DNA from: Trichosporon coremiiforme
Taxonomy: Eukaryota; Basidiomycota; Tremellomycetes; Trichosporonales; Trichosporonaceae
NCBI GenBank assembly: GCA_039545355.1
Contig: BCJJ01000005.1
Span: 1,053,008 to 1,117,007 of the forward strand
Direction: 5' to 3'
DNA: 64,000 bases
The notes under the pieces were generated by a model that searched no databases, was not told the origin of the DNA, and worked only from the letters and a program-made list of their open reading frames with translations. The position numbers and the translations under genes were made by a program. Positions 21,830-32,496 of this stretch are shown here, in pieces; position 1 is the stretch's first letter, and each line of letters begins with the position of its first letter.

Positions 21830-22355
21830 GGTGATCTGATCGTGTCGGGGTGCAGTGAAGAAAGTAAGTGTTAGGTTGTGAGGTGAGGTGGAGAAAGCGG
21901 TCGTGCAGGCAGGCGGTTTCGGACCGAACCTTGAGATGGCTGTGCGGGGCAAGCAAGCGCAGCCGGGTGTGGGATTAGCCAGCAAGCGCAGCCGGGTGTG
22001 GGATTAGCCAGATCTCGCGCGCGTGATTTAGCTTGATGTCTCGCTTGCCTCGGTTACGCCGACAGCCGCACAGCTCGCGGTCAGCTTCTTCACAGCATGT
22101 TCAGGTCACATGTACAACTATGCATTAGGACTGGCTTCACGAGGATGCTCACTAATGTACAAGAAGGATCTTACTTTGCGAGCTACAGAGTGCGGAACAT
22201 TGATGATTGGGTCATTACGAGATTTGGTACACGGGCTGGTAATTTAATCGGTGAGAGTGTCCTAGTGAGAGAGGGCCGCGTTGCGACTTTGAAAGAAGTA
22301 GTAGGTACGCCGAAGCCCAATGACCTTGTACACCAAACGCTCATGTCTCCGATTC
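21830..22355. other. Upstream region of RING copy 1
   Basis: Contains the 29-bp duplication. Otherwise no gene or clear core promoter element was seen. Confidence 0.45.
21953..22010. repeat. 29-bp perfect tandem duplication
   Basis: Two identical adjacent 29-bp copies (21953-21981 and 21982-22010; unit begins GCAAGCGCAG and ends GGATTAGCCA). It lies about 125-180 bp upstream of the ATG of RING copy 1, so it doubles part of that promoter or leader. Confidence 0.9.
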
Positions 22356-23258
22356 CTAATCTAGCTTCAACGAGCTCGGCGATGTGGTAGCCAACTCGGT
22401 GGGGTCAACGATTGGGCTGGCAGTACCCACTGACGGCTCGGAACCCAACGAAGAAGCACCAAGCGGCCCATCGCTGGACTCGGACCTAGAGCTGGCCACC
22501 GATGCAGCGGATCCTGATGACGAGGCGGATGCGCCGAGCAGACTTCGGTGATAGGTACTACGCAGGAGGTCCTCGTACTCGTCCGCCTCGAGTTGGACTG
22601 GAACGGCAAAGGTGCTCGACTCGACCTGTACCGGGGGTGCGAGGAATGACCCGAGCTCGGACTTTGTAACACAACGGCTAATCGCCGGAGCAAAGTTTCC
22701 GGACTGCACCGTACTGACAGCGGCGCACAAGAATTCTTGCATCTCCGCACGGGAGGCAAGTCAACCGAAGGCCTCGGGAGCGTGCTGCTTGACGTTGTCT
22801 CTTGCGGCAGCTTCAGCCAAGTTGAGAGCCTCATTGACGTAATCCTTCCACTCTGATTCCCATATACCATGGTGCGGGTAGTGCTCTGCAGCGAGACTGT
22901 CATCGAGACTGGACCGAGTTAGCCCGGCAACATAATACTGCTTATTGCTTACATCTGTAGAGCCGTGTCCACGATCGCGAGGCGGTAGAGAGCGTCGTCG
23001 CCGAGAGCTTCTCCGAGGTTGCCGTTAGTTAACGAAGAGTTCCACTGCCGGGAGGCTGCCCAGCACGCATAGTCGACATGGTACCGAACATGCTCATGGG
23101 CTGCTGGGATGCGCAGCTCCGGTGAGGATGCGTACTTGGAGCGCGGGAACTCGGCCGGCGTGAGGAGCGGTGGTAGAGGTTTATGGCCAGCGATGATGGC
23201 CGATATGAACGATCAAGGCAAAACGGCGGTGGACGGGATGCGGTCGTAGTCATGTCCG
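22356..23258 (-). pseudogene. Unknown gene with two in-frame TGA codons
   Basis: A coding-like frame runs on the minus strand through one good intron (22952-22909, GTAAGC donor, CTAAC branch point) and stays in phase to the stop at 22356. Two TGA codons interrupt the same frame, at 23215-23213 and 22763-22761; both could derive from CGA by a C-to-T change. Readable stretches include YHVDYACWAASRQWN, GDDALYRLAIVDTALQILDD, WKDYVNEALNLAEAAARD and SAVSTVQSGNF-like sequence, with a Ser-rich tail. No family recognised. The last 128 codons after the second TGA could be translated alone from the ATG at 22742. Most likely a decayed gene stranded inside the RING cluster. Confidence 0.5.
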
Positions 23259-23282
23259 GCGACAGGGCCTCGGAGTGTGTGT

Positions 23283-23306
23283 GGATGGATGGATGGATGG
23301 ATGGAT
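23283..23306. repeat. GGAT tetranucleotide microsatellite, 6 copies
   Basis: Six perfect copies of GGAT. It lies between two decayed or weak gene fragments. Confidence 0.95.
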
Positions 23307-23349
23307 AGTGTGCCGTTGGCGCGTGACGAGCGACGAACAGGGCAATGAC

Positions 23350-24170
23350 GACGGCATGGCCCGGTGTATCACTATCTACCCGCTGCCGTACGCAAAAGCT
23401 GCTGACCTCCGGGCTTCCCTGTTGTCGGATGTGGGTCCCCTGGGATCACCACAATACACCGAGTTGTCGGAGACAATGCTGAGCCACACGATCGCGCGGT
23501 GCGAGGACGGTGCAGTTGAACGGCAACGGCACCTTGCTCGACGGGGGATGCAAGGTCTCCATCACGTACGACCCGCGCGCTTGGTGTACTACCCCAAGTC
23601 TTCCGAACCCCACCGAGTCGAGCCGGACACTGTGATTGCTGCGGGTGATGGCGACGACGAGGTCGTATACATGGTCCTCGAACTCAAGCTCGGCGGCAAC
23701 CTCTTCACCAGGTACATGGTCATCATTGGAGGTCTCTTCTGTGCCGGCGGGTACCAAACGGCAGGTCTCCGCCTCCACCTGTCGAGCAACACGTATCAAT
23801 GTCCACTGTCTCCGGCCTGGCCGTCAACAAGGGACACATGGCGTACTTTGTGCGAGTCGTTTGGACAGCCGAGTCAAGGAGAGTTTTCGACAACTACTGC
23901 GCGGCGCATGGTGTGATGAGCAGCGGCAGGACATGGGAGACGGACTTGCACGTTGCGGTCGAGATGTTGTGGGAGAGCGCATCGGCTGCAGTCTGGGGTC
24001 TCGAGCGGAACTCGCGGAACCTCCAGAAGCTTAACGGCCGCATGAAATACTTGCGGTCGGTATTCTTAGGTGGTAACTCGCATTTTAGCACGTACGCTAA
24101 ATACTCTACCCCGGCTGCTCACTCTCCCCGCATCTCTCTCTTCTACTCCGAGGTGTGTACAGTCCGATAG
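23350..24170 (+). pseudogene. Uncharacterised coding-like fragment
   Basis: Coding-like stretches occur in more than one frame. One reads ITIYPLPYAKAADLRASLLS near 23370; another, from about 23690, reads YMVLELKLGGNLFTRYMVII. The longest late segment (23799-24170, 124 codons) contains GHMAYFVRVVWTAESRRVFD and TWETDLHVAVEMLWESASA. They do not join into one open model by obvious splice sites, so this is either a gene with introns I could not resolve or a decayed one. Function unknown. Confidence 0.3.
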
Positions 24171-24590
24171 GCCGCCTACGTCTGCTCGGCGATTGGCGAC
24201 AACACCGCGGCTATAGTTCCCTTGCCGGTACCTGTGGGTTGTCGACACGGACGAGTAGGTACTAACTTGCTCAGTGAGGCCGCTGTTTATGATAATAGAC
24301 ACGACCAAATACATATCTTCCATCCAGATCTTCATATCATAGAGCGCTGGCTCGTGAGCTCATGAGCTGGTGACTGACCATGCGATCGGATCGAGATGGG
24401 TGGGCCATGTGAAGTGATGCGCATGAGCAGTTCCAGAGCGACGTCTGATATGGGAAAAATCAATCACGCAGTCGCCATCCCGTCGTCCGTTCCGGGGAAG
24501 AGTGTGCTCGCAGAACACAAGATGGCGTCGTTCCTCATTACATTACATTACATTACATTTTTGATCGTCGTTTATTCCTGGAACCGTGGG
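24171..24590. other. Intergenic, includes a CATTA repeat
   Basis: Flanks the 3' end of RING copy 2. No gene seen. A short CATTA repeat at 24536-24559 lies just beyond the stop codon of that gene. Confidence 0.5.
24536..24559. repeat. CATTA pentanucleotide repeat, about 5 copies
   Basis: Four perfect CATTA units plus a fifth that changes to CATTT, AT-rich against a GC-rich background. It lies immediately 3' of the RING copy 2 stop codon and may sit in its 3' UTR. Confidence 0.9.
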
Positions 24591-25581
24591 TTAAGTGACG
24601 AGAGGTGCACCGGACGACGTGGTTACGGTCGCAGCGTCCTGGTTGCAATACGGGCAGATTGAGCCTCGGGATGTTTTGAACCACTCAAGCAAGCACTTCT
24701 CATGGAAGACGTGTCCGCACCGCGTCTTCCACAGCGTCGGGGCAGTGATAGGCCCCTGCTTCCTGAACAGGCGGCGCTTGACTCTGGATTCTGGGCCGTC
24801 AAAGTCGTCAAAGCACACGCTGCACATTGCCGAGTCGGCATCGAGCTCGATGGGCGGATGCGGCAGGTCATGGGCGGAATACTTGGAGAGACTGGGCACG
24901 TAGCATACGCGCTGCACGAAGGCATACCCCGAGGTCGTCGGCTTGCACGCCACGGGCAGGCGGGGGACAATCGACGGCCGCCATCGCTTGATGTAGTGCT
25001 TGATCGCCGGCCGGAGGGCGCAGGTATTGATAAGGTACACCCACATCATGAGCATGAGCACCAGCTCGAGCGTCACCATCGCGGACTGGCGGCGGCAGCG
25101 CGCTGTGCGCACGCTCCGGCAGTATCCCCCCGTCATGGTGGGCGGGACCCAGAAGTTCATGAAGAAGCACATGCCACGACACCTGTCTGTCAGCGCTTCT
25201 CCGTCACCTTCTCTACGTCCGTACTGACCAGACGATGGCATCCTTGCCACTGACATTCCCTCTGTTGGGGCGCTGAGGCCGAACGAAATCGCCGGGCTCT
25301 TCACCTCCAGCGGCGGCGCCAGGGCTTCGGCGCGCAATCCGCGCTAGCCGCTGTAGCCAGCGCCGCTGCTGTTCCCGCACCTTGCGAATCTTCCAGGTGT
25401 ATGCCAGGCTGTAGACGTCCAGGACCGCGAGACCGATGTACCACGGCAGACCGTAGCCGAGCAAGGCGTTCTGGCGGCACTTGTAGCCCCGCACGTCCGC
25501 GAGGCGCATGTACGCGATCGAGGCGACGATGATTGCGGCCGAAAGCAGGAGTTGAATCACGTCGATGATGAGGTCGAGCAT
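24591..25581 (-). CDS. Membrane RING-H2 protein, cluster copy 2
   Basis: Two exons in phase (25581-25229 and 25182-24591; intron 46 nt with GTCAGT donor) give 314 aa. Exon 1: span 1 VIQLLLSAAIIVASIAYMRL, a short Arg/Cys loop, span 2 GLPWYIGLAVLDVYSLAY, then a strongly basic stretch (KIRKVREQQRRWLQRLARIA). Exon 2: a third hydrophobic region, span 4 MVTLELVLMLMMWVYLINT, and a C-terminal RING-H2: MCSVCFDDF, TRCGHVFHEKC, LLEWFK, CPYC. All eight zinc ligands are present. The intron position matches copies 1 and 4, showing common descent. The likely role is ubiquitin ligation at an internal membrane; substrates unknown. This is the best-preserved copy along with copy 4. Confidence 0.82.
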
Positions 25582-26585
25582 AGTGTGAGTTCGTGTTGCA
25601 GAGCACAGAGAGGGCGGGAGCATACAGCTTATATGCTGAGTCTCTGAGTCTCTGAGTCTCTGCAGAGAGACCGGAAGATGTCCGGCTTGCACATGACTGC
25701 TCAGTTCGCCTCTCGCCACCCGAGAGTGCCAACTGAACATTACGCACTCACGGAGTGACGAGATGGCGCTCGGTTGCGTCGGCTCGATATCCAAGCACAG
25801 GCGTCCTCGCACGCTGTTGGCCCGTCGGCTGGCTCAGCAGCTCAGCAGCTGGGAAAGATCAGAGAGTGCAAGCTGGGCATACCCCTCCACTGGCCCAGGT
25901 CCGGACTTGCCCGGTGGTGCGGGCTGTGCACTTGGAGCAGCACCTGGCGTCCAACGGTCCGCCGTCGCCACCGCCGGAACGATGCAGATGCCTGTCTCTG
26001 TCATGCATTGGAGAATGTCAGCTGATACCCATCTTATCATCGGTACTTAACTGTTACCGAAACAGGAACACTGCCTCGAGCCGCTCGTACCCTGCAGAGC
26101 ACCGCCGGCACCGCCCTTGGCTTGGCCGAGTCGACTCGGGATGTACCTCGCAGGCGGTGTCCGTTTGCGCCGTCCGCTCGGTAGGAACCAGCAATATTTC
26201 ATGCTCCAATCACATCGGGGGCTACTATCTATGTGCTCCTCTGGTATGCAAACGTGCGCTCCACAGGTTCGGAGTCAGCCGCAAAAGATGGATTCAAACA
26301 GAGGAACGTTGGAACGCCACTGCAATGTTGATGTCATCGGTGGCAACTAAAGTTGCCGATAAGATCGATAGCTGGGGGCGGGAATAGCCCGGTGACTTCG
26401 GAGCTTGTCCAACTGCAGATCGCCCTCGTACACTCTGCTCGAGGTGGGACCCCTTTTCCGGGCTCTCCAATCGCAGACTGGCGTATGCTCGACCACTGCA
26501 ACCGAATCCCATGCATCGGAACGTACTGCAAACTGTCCTTGGTGTGGGTGGCTGGGACGTTCTGCCGCCGCCGCACATCACCAGC
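25582..26585. other. Intergenic between RING copies 2 and 3
   Basis: About 1 kb. Includes the 8-bp repeat. No supported gene in either strand; the open frames seen are short and unlike proteins. Confidence 0.45.
25636..25662. repeat. 8-bp tandem repeat CTGAGTCT, 3 copies
   Basis: Three perfect copies plus a partial fourth, about 55-80 bp upstream of the ATG of RING copy 2, in its promoter or leader. Confidence 0.9.
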
Positions 26586-27390
26586 TCACACGGAGCAGTC
26601 CACAAGTCCATGCTCGAACTTCGCTTCAAGGCAATCAATGTCAAGCGTGTGTCCGCACCAGAACCGCCAGAAGGGCAGAGCATTGGCGATCTTGCCGACG
26701 AACATGTGTCTTCTCGTCCAGGACGCGTCGTCGCGCGGGGCCATGAACCGCTTTGCATAGAGGGGACAGTACGCCTGTACGCCTGTACGCCTCTGTAGGC
26801 TCGAGGATATGCGGGGGAATCGCGAACAAGTATTCCGGGAAGTGTTCCGGATCGGGCACGTAAATACACTCCTCGACGGAGGCGGCGGCAAACCCAATAG
26901 CGACTATCTCGAGGAGCAAGAAGATGCCGAGAAAGTTGATTCATCTGATGTCAGCTCCTTCGAGGGGTAGACTGGCAAGATCTCAAACTCGGACGACTCA
27001 GGCATGTGCCGCGCCGTGCGAATCGCAGTCATGGCAGCGCCGCCCCGTTCAGCCTCGTTTGGTGTCTTCTCGCCCGTCGCCTCGGACTCGGACTGGCGCG
27101 CATTCCATCGCTGCGCGCCCAGGTACCGCATCCGCTTCATCGCACCGTATCGTTGGACGAGGGTCAGGAGCAGACCGTACAGACACCGAGTGGCCACCAC
27201 GATGATGAACACGATCGCAGCCCAGCACCACCGGTGTAAGCGCTCGTAGCGCCCCTGGACCGGGTTCACCTCCTGCGCCTTCTTCAGTGCCTGTCACGTA
27301 CCCCGCGAGGCCCATCAGCGCGAGGGTCAGCGCGAGGGTCAGCGCGAGGGTCAGCGCCGTGAAGAAACACTCGAATATGAACGAAATCAT
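26586..27390 (-). pseudogene. Membrane RING-type gene, cluster copy 3, degenerate
   Basis: Recognisable as a paralogue: start MISFIFECFF (27390), first span made of LTLA repeats, a second span (CWAAIVFIIVVATRCLYGLLL), the expected splice acceptor (CTGACATCAG) before exon 2, then NFLGIFLLLEIVAIGFAAAS, ECIYVPDPEHFPEYL and a RING-like end (CPLYAKR, FWCGHTLDIDCL, DCSV). Several lesions: a one-base shift after the first span (about 27285), the first codon of exon 2 is TGA where copies 1 and 4 have TGG, a small CGCCTGTA duplication (about 26771-26796) shifts the frame, and the RING lacks its second and final Cys. Called a pseudogene. Confidence 0.75.
27319..27354. repeat. 12-bp tandem repeat, 3 perfect copies
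   Basis: Unit CGCGAGGGTCAG, three copies. On the minus strand it encodes repeated Leu-Thr-Leu-Ala in the first membrane span of RING copy 3. It keeps the frame, so it lengthens or shortens the span by four residues per unit. Confidence 0.95.
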
Positions 27391-27715
27391 CCCGCTGAGC
27401 GTGTTGTTGGGAGAGAACGAGAGGGCGGAGTGTGCTCGGTGTGCTGGGCAGGCGCGGATGAGCGTGTCCACCCATATGAAAGAGGAGAAGTGTTGATGTC
27501 ACACCGGGGCTCATGTTGGAGTGCCAAGCCAAACGAGCAAGAGCATGCCGTCATGTGATTATCGCTGACCGAGGCCAGGGCAATGTCAAGGGCAGTGTCG
27601 CATAGGCTCAGGGAGTCAAACAACTCGATGCATCCGAAATACCGTAGATAAGCTTACAGACATCCAACAACGTGCGTGTCACGTCCTCTTTCTCCCCACA
27701 TCGCCGCCCACTACT
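27391..27715. other. Intergenic between RING copies 3 and 4
   Basis: 325 bp; no gene seen. Confidence 0.45.
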
Positions 27716-28748
27716 TCACACCTCGTATCCGACCGGTGGCGGGGCTCCGTTCTTCTGCTTGAACGTCTTCTCGTCCACGTATCTGCCTCCATCCTCCCCG
27801 CCCAGACAGGTGGGACAATGCATCTCGTGCACGCCGAAGCGACTCTCGAGACACTTGGAGTGGAACGTGTGGTCGCACTTGAGCGTCCGAAGGCGGGGCT
27901 GGAACTCGAGCTCCCTCCCCCATCGGTCCGTGGAGTACCACCCACTATGCAGGGGCGGGGTGAAGCTTCCTCCGCAGAGTGCGCAAGCGGGGCACTCGGA
28001 GTGCGCTCCCGCGCTCAGATATTCTGAGGGTACGAAGCACCTCTTCTCCGTCGTCGAAGGGAGAGGTGTCTCGCCCCTGGAATTGGCCTCCGGCTCGATG
28101 CCGACGTCGACGGAGCCGGCGGCGCGGTCTTTCAGTGTCCAGAGCAGCCAGCGCAGGAGCGCGAGCACCACGTACGCTTCCCCCATCCCCACAGTAGCGT
28201 ACAGCGTGTGCACAGTGTAGGCGCTCACGGCGCCCTCGGCGATGTACCGCTCCAGCGTGCTCTGGTGTGCGGCCTGCCCGGGGCGGAGCCAGAGGTAGAA
28301 ATTCGGGTGGGTCTTGTACCGCCTCAGCGCAGGCGCGCCGGCCATGGTCCCGACGAGCGCGCAGAGAACGAACCAGCCCCGCCATCTGTCGTCAGCTTAC
28401 CGCCCGCCCTCCTTGTTCTGCAACCCACATGAGGCACAGCCAGTTGATGCGGCGCATGCGCGGCCTTCCGCCGCTCCACGGCTCGCCCGACAGCCGCCAC
28501 CAGAGCAGTATGTCGCGTTTCCGCGGGATGAGCATGTACTGGAGCCCGAAGAGGAGGCTCGCGAGGCCGGTGCCAAAGATGAGGCCGCCGCACGCATACC
28601 CGTAATGGCTATAGGCCCCGTACGTTTTGCCGAACGTGGTGTCTGTCATCTGGTCTACGGAGCGCAGAAACATCATGCTCGGCACCATCATGCCGATGGA
28701 CACGGCGGAGAAGAGCGGCTCGACAAGGGGAGTTAGCTGGCCAATCAT
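27716..28748 (-). CDS. Membrane RING-H2 protein, cluster copy 4
   Basis: Two exons in phase (28748-28429 and 28385-27716; intron 43 nt, GTGGGT donor) give 329 aa. The start at 28748 (MIGQLTPLVEPLF) was preferred to an in-frame ATG at 28841 because it matches the other copies. Spans: SAVSIGMMVPSMMFL, CGGLIFGTGLASLLFGLQYM, WFVLCALVGTMAG and GMGEAYVVLALLRWLLW. The C-terminal RING is more diverged (CPACALCGGSF, long insert, LKCDHTFHSKC, HCPTC), but C-x2-C, C-x-H-x2-H-x2-C and C-x2-C are intact. A Lys-rich tail of about 30 residues follows the RING. Oldest-looking of the four copies by divergence. Function inferred: membrane E3 ligase. Confidence 0.78.
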
Positions 28749-29779
28749 ACTGCCGTCGTCGTGGTCGTGTGCTCTGACGGGTCCCTTGCCGTAGCCGTCC
28801 TGGTTGTTGCGATAACTACTGTTCCCGAAACGAATCGTCAAGACGTTGCGTATTGTTGTAACGGTGTATAAAGAGAATACAGAAAACAGAGACTACAGAG
28901 GGCTGTTCAAGTAAGGATGGAAAGGTGCGCTACGTTTCGAGTGCGCACATGCCACGTGCGCACGTGTCACGTGTGCTCAGGCACAAGTCTCGGGTCCCTT
29001 CAACACGTATTGCGTACCTTGCCTCGTGCAACCGGGAAAGAAAGCAAACGCGCAAGTAAAATCAAGTTTAACTGCCCGGCGTTCAGAGCTTCGATACGGG
29101 TCCGCGCGAGCGCGGCGCACTGCCTGTGCCTGTGCCTTGCTCCGCCGGCGCCGGTCGCGTTGCGCGATGTGGCCTGCGGATGTCTCATGCGACAAAGCCT
29201 TCCTGTGCTTCCTCTGTCTCTGTCTTCCTTCGTCCTCTCTACCGTTTCTTGTTGGCTTTACCGCGAGCGGCACCGCAGATCGGGTACGGCGACCAACCGC
29301 TAATACGGACTGATGGCGGTGTCAGGGTATGTACTACATCGCCTTCTTCAAAGTCCGTTGATAATGGGATCCTTGGCGAACTCTACTCCACGCAAGGCAG
29401 CGTTTGTTGTTCCGGTGCGGCATTTGTATGACCTGGCAGACTGACCTCACTGACATCTCCTCGCCACTCGATGTTGACATTCGCTCCAGTCTTAGCGCAG
29501 CCATTCCATCACCTGCTTCCGCCGGTGAGTAACTGGCTGAATGGGATCAGCAACTCAGTGGCCCTGTGCTAAGCAAGTAGCCCTGAAAACTTGCACATCG
29601 ACCTCCCGCCTTCTGAGAACAGTGCTCGATGGCCGAGGAAGAGGTCTCTGTGGGAGCAAGTTACAAGTCTCCGGGTCGCCGTCGTCCGGACTAACCTACA
29701 ATATCGGCTGGGCAAGTATTCTAACAAAGGTTGAGGGAAGGAAGGTTTGCGTGTCTGAGCTGAGCGTGGGCTCCGCAGT
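28749..29779. other. Intergenic, upstream of RING copy 4
   Basis: About 1 kb. No gene supported. A TATAAA occurs at about 28866 on the plus strand but has no gene downstream on that strand. Confidence 0.4.
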
Positions 29780-29865
29780 TCATCCGTTGCGGTTGTAGAG
29801 TGTGGTCGAGCGATTCAATTCCACCTTCGGGTGGTCTTTAACGACCGCGGCCGTTGGGAGCATTC

Positions 29866-30457
29866 TACGCGGCCAGCGTGCCGAGGACAAAACGGGACGG
29901 CCGCGGGCTTTCCTCCTGCTTCTTCTTCTTCTTCTTCGAGGGCGACTTGCGAGGGCGCGGATTCCGCAGCGGCGCAGGCGTGTACCCCGTGTGGCTTCCG
30001 TTTGGCCCTTGACCTTGACCTTGATCTTGTAGAAGCGGACGAAACCGAGGTTGATCTCGGACACCTTGACCTCGGGCTATGGTGGGATGGCCGGGACGGG
30101 GGGCACGGGCGGCAGCTCCGCGACGTCGGAGAGGCGCGTGTCGGGCTCAGAGGTCTCGGGTACCGTGTCGAGGCGTAGCGCGCTTTGCGACCTGTCCGCC
30201 CGCGAACGGCCAGAGGCGGAGGAACGCGAGCCCTTGCGCTCCTTCCAGAAGAGAAGAGAGCGGCTTTTCTTCATTGACTCCGTGGTGGGCGCGGAGGAGG
30301 GCGAGGTCGTCGAACGCTGGAGCGGGAGCGGGCTCGCGGGCAATTTCGAAGACGGAGACTCGAGCGACGACGGCGGGTCGAGAGGACGGTGCTCATGCTG
30401 CAAACGCAAGCCGCAAGCTAGGGTAGTGGGTGGGGCAATGGGATGAGACCACCCCAC
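29866..30457 (-). pseudogene. Ser/Pro-rich fragment followed by a Lys-rich tail, frames not joined
   Basis: From 30457 to 30077 one frame reads as a Ser/Pro-rich, basic protein (SMKKSRSLLFWKERKGSRS, VAELPPVPPVPAIPP) and stops. A neighbouring frame downstream continues as GPNGSHTGYTPAPLRNPRP, then a run of six Lys, and stops near 29866. A missing intron or a one-base shift in a C-rich tract would join them. No family recognised; low confidence that it is a functional gene. Confidence 0.28.
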
Positions 30458-31373
30458 GAAGCAGACCTATATGTCGCTGCACGATAGACACTAGCATGCT
30501 AGTGGGCCTCCAAGTGGGGATCGTGGGGTAGCCGGCAACCGTGCCAGATGTGCCAGTCGCTCATCCTGCGCTATGCTACGCACCGCTGAGCTCAGAGCAG
30601 AGTAGCGCAGTGCATAGCCGTATTCAGTCTGGCATGGCAGAGTCCCGCTCGCCCGCTCCATTTGTCACAGTCCATCAGCAACTAAACGGCCTTAGTGCAA
30701 TGCCCAAGTCCGGCTCAGGCCTGACCGGGAAGACCTCCCTCGCTCAGACCCAATACATGAAGCGCCTTGAGTGCAGAGTTGAAGGGCGTTCAAGGCGCCT
30801 CAAGGGCATGGCTTGAGGGCAGATAACCACGTGGACCAGGATGCGCATGAATCAGGGCGTCCCGGCACCCTGACCGCGATCTGTGTGATCTGCATCATGC
30901 ATTGCAACTAACGCATCGCTGTACCTCCGCAAGCAGTCGTGAATACAATGCAGGATGTGTCTCTGACTATCCCATGAGGTATGCCTCAGCACATGGCTTC
31001 GGCAACTCGAAGACCGGAGGGATCCTCAACACGAGACTAAGCCGCAGCCGCATTCCGCCCCCCACCCAGCCCACCACCACCATGGGCTCTAAGCACTAAA
31101 CTGCTAGTCCGAGTCCAGACGCGCTAGTCCCACTGCCACTGTAGGCGAAGCAAGCTGTATCGAACGATGCATGCGCGCCGTATATAAGAGTCTCGCTATG
31201 CGTGAGAAGCTGTCCGTCTGTGACGCAGCAGTCGTCTGAGTGTGTCGATCCCAAAGTCCTGTGTGAGATCGTAACCGTGAGAAGGTGTGGTGGCGTGAGG
31301 ATGTGGGTGAGCAATCGCCTGCGCAGTGCCGCAAGGCGGCGATCGGTTCGAGTCACCCCACAGTTCGCGCTCG
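30458..31373. other. Intergenic
   Basis: About 900 bp without a supported gene. A plus-strand TATATAAG lies at 31181-31188, but no convincing reading frame starts downstream of it. Confidence 0.4.
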
Positions 31374-31787
31374 CTAGTCGTCCTTCGCGTCCTTGGTGCG
31401 TTGCGTGCGCCGGCATGATTCCATCTCTACCGATCGCGCGGCGGCATCCAGCTCGGCGTCGGCCCTGGCGAAGATCTCGTCGGCCTCAGCTTGCAGCCTG
31501 TTAATCTCGGCGTCCACCTTGCCCGTGTACTTGCTGCTCAGGGCAGTACCGCGCATCTTCCAGCTCAGCGCACCCTTGACCTGCACTACTGCGAAGGAGA
31601 CGAGCAGCAGGTTCAGACAGTACACCTTGATCGAGCCGTCGACGCCGGCTGTCTTCCAGCGCGAAGCCTCCGCCTCGCGCTGGCTTGGGCGTCCGGCAAA
31701 ACTCTGTACATACACCTCGACGTGGTGCCCGCGCTTAGGCCCGGTAGCGTCGGGGATGGGAAGGGGGCAAGCTGCGGTTGCGCTCAT
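31374..31787 (-). CDS. Small single-span membrane protein, unknown
   Basis: 137 aa from the ATG at 31787, no intron needed. Residues 1-55 are polar, one hydrophobic span lies at about 55-77 (VYCLNLLLVSFAVVQVKGAL), and the C-terminal half is an Ala/Glu/Asp-rich amphipathic helix (RLQAEADEIFARADAELDAA) ending in a charged tail. A minus-strand TTATAAC lies about 80 bp upstream. Coding-like composition and a sensible layout support it, but no family is recognised. It could be a lineage-specific gene or the 5' part of a longer one. Confidence 0.45.
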   Translation of the reverse strand: MSATAACPLPIPDATGPKRGHHVEVYVQSFAGRPSQREAEASRWKTAGVDGSIKVYCLNLLLVSFAVVQVKGALSWKMRGTALSSKYTGKVDAEINRLQAEADEIFARADAELDAAARSVEMESCRRTQRTKDAKDD

Positions 31788-32496
31788 GCTGGGAATCGAG
31801 TGGATTGAGGAAATGGATTCGATGGAGTCGTTGAGGATGGCTCACGACACCACCTGCTGCATCGTGTTATAAGGTTGAAGCGAGATGCACAGAAGATGGG
31901 CTACTCGTGCTTCGATGTTGCAGTAGTGCTAAATCGGGTAGTGGTGCCTCGCTCGGCGGTCAACCGTCCCCCTCACGAGCGTCACATGACGGTCCGAACT
32001 TCCGTGCGCCGCCTGCTCCGATGCTCTTTCAATTGAAGCTCACGTCAGTGTCTCCTCAGGCACCACCGGGGAGGTACTCTATGGATCCTAAATGCGGCCA
32101 GGTTCGTGATTTCGAAAGCACTACAGCAGGAGCCAAGACGGAATTAGACCAGTTGATTTAGAGTGATAACCAGTCCATAACGGAAAACACCGAACATTGG
32201 GAAAGCGTACGGCTGCAGACTATCACGCTCCACAGTTGATCTGTAAACAGATGTCCAGATAGGCATAACAAACATGGCCGACGCTTGCTCGTCGACTGCA
32301 CCCCAGCTGTTCTCAGCTGTCATCGTCCCCGATTGCACCACGGGAGAGGGCGAATACGTCATCGACCGAGGCAGGTGACGTCGAACGGATGGCGATACAT
32401 GTGATGGCATGTCCATGAGACGCCGAGATGCGACATCGCCAAAGGCCCCTGTCAAAACAGCGACATGGTGGGTGTCAGAATCGGATGTTCAATGGG
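31788..32496. other. Intergenic
   Basis: No gene supported. Confidence 0.4.
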
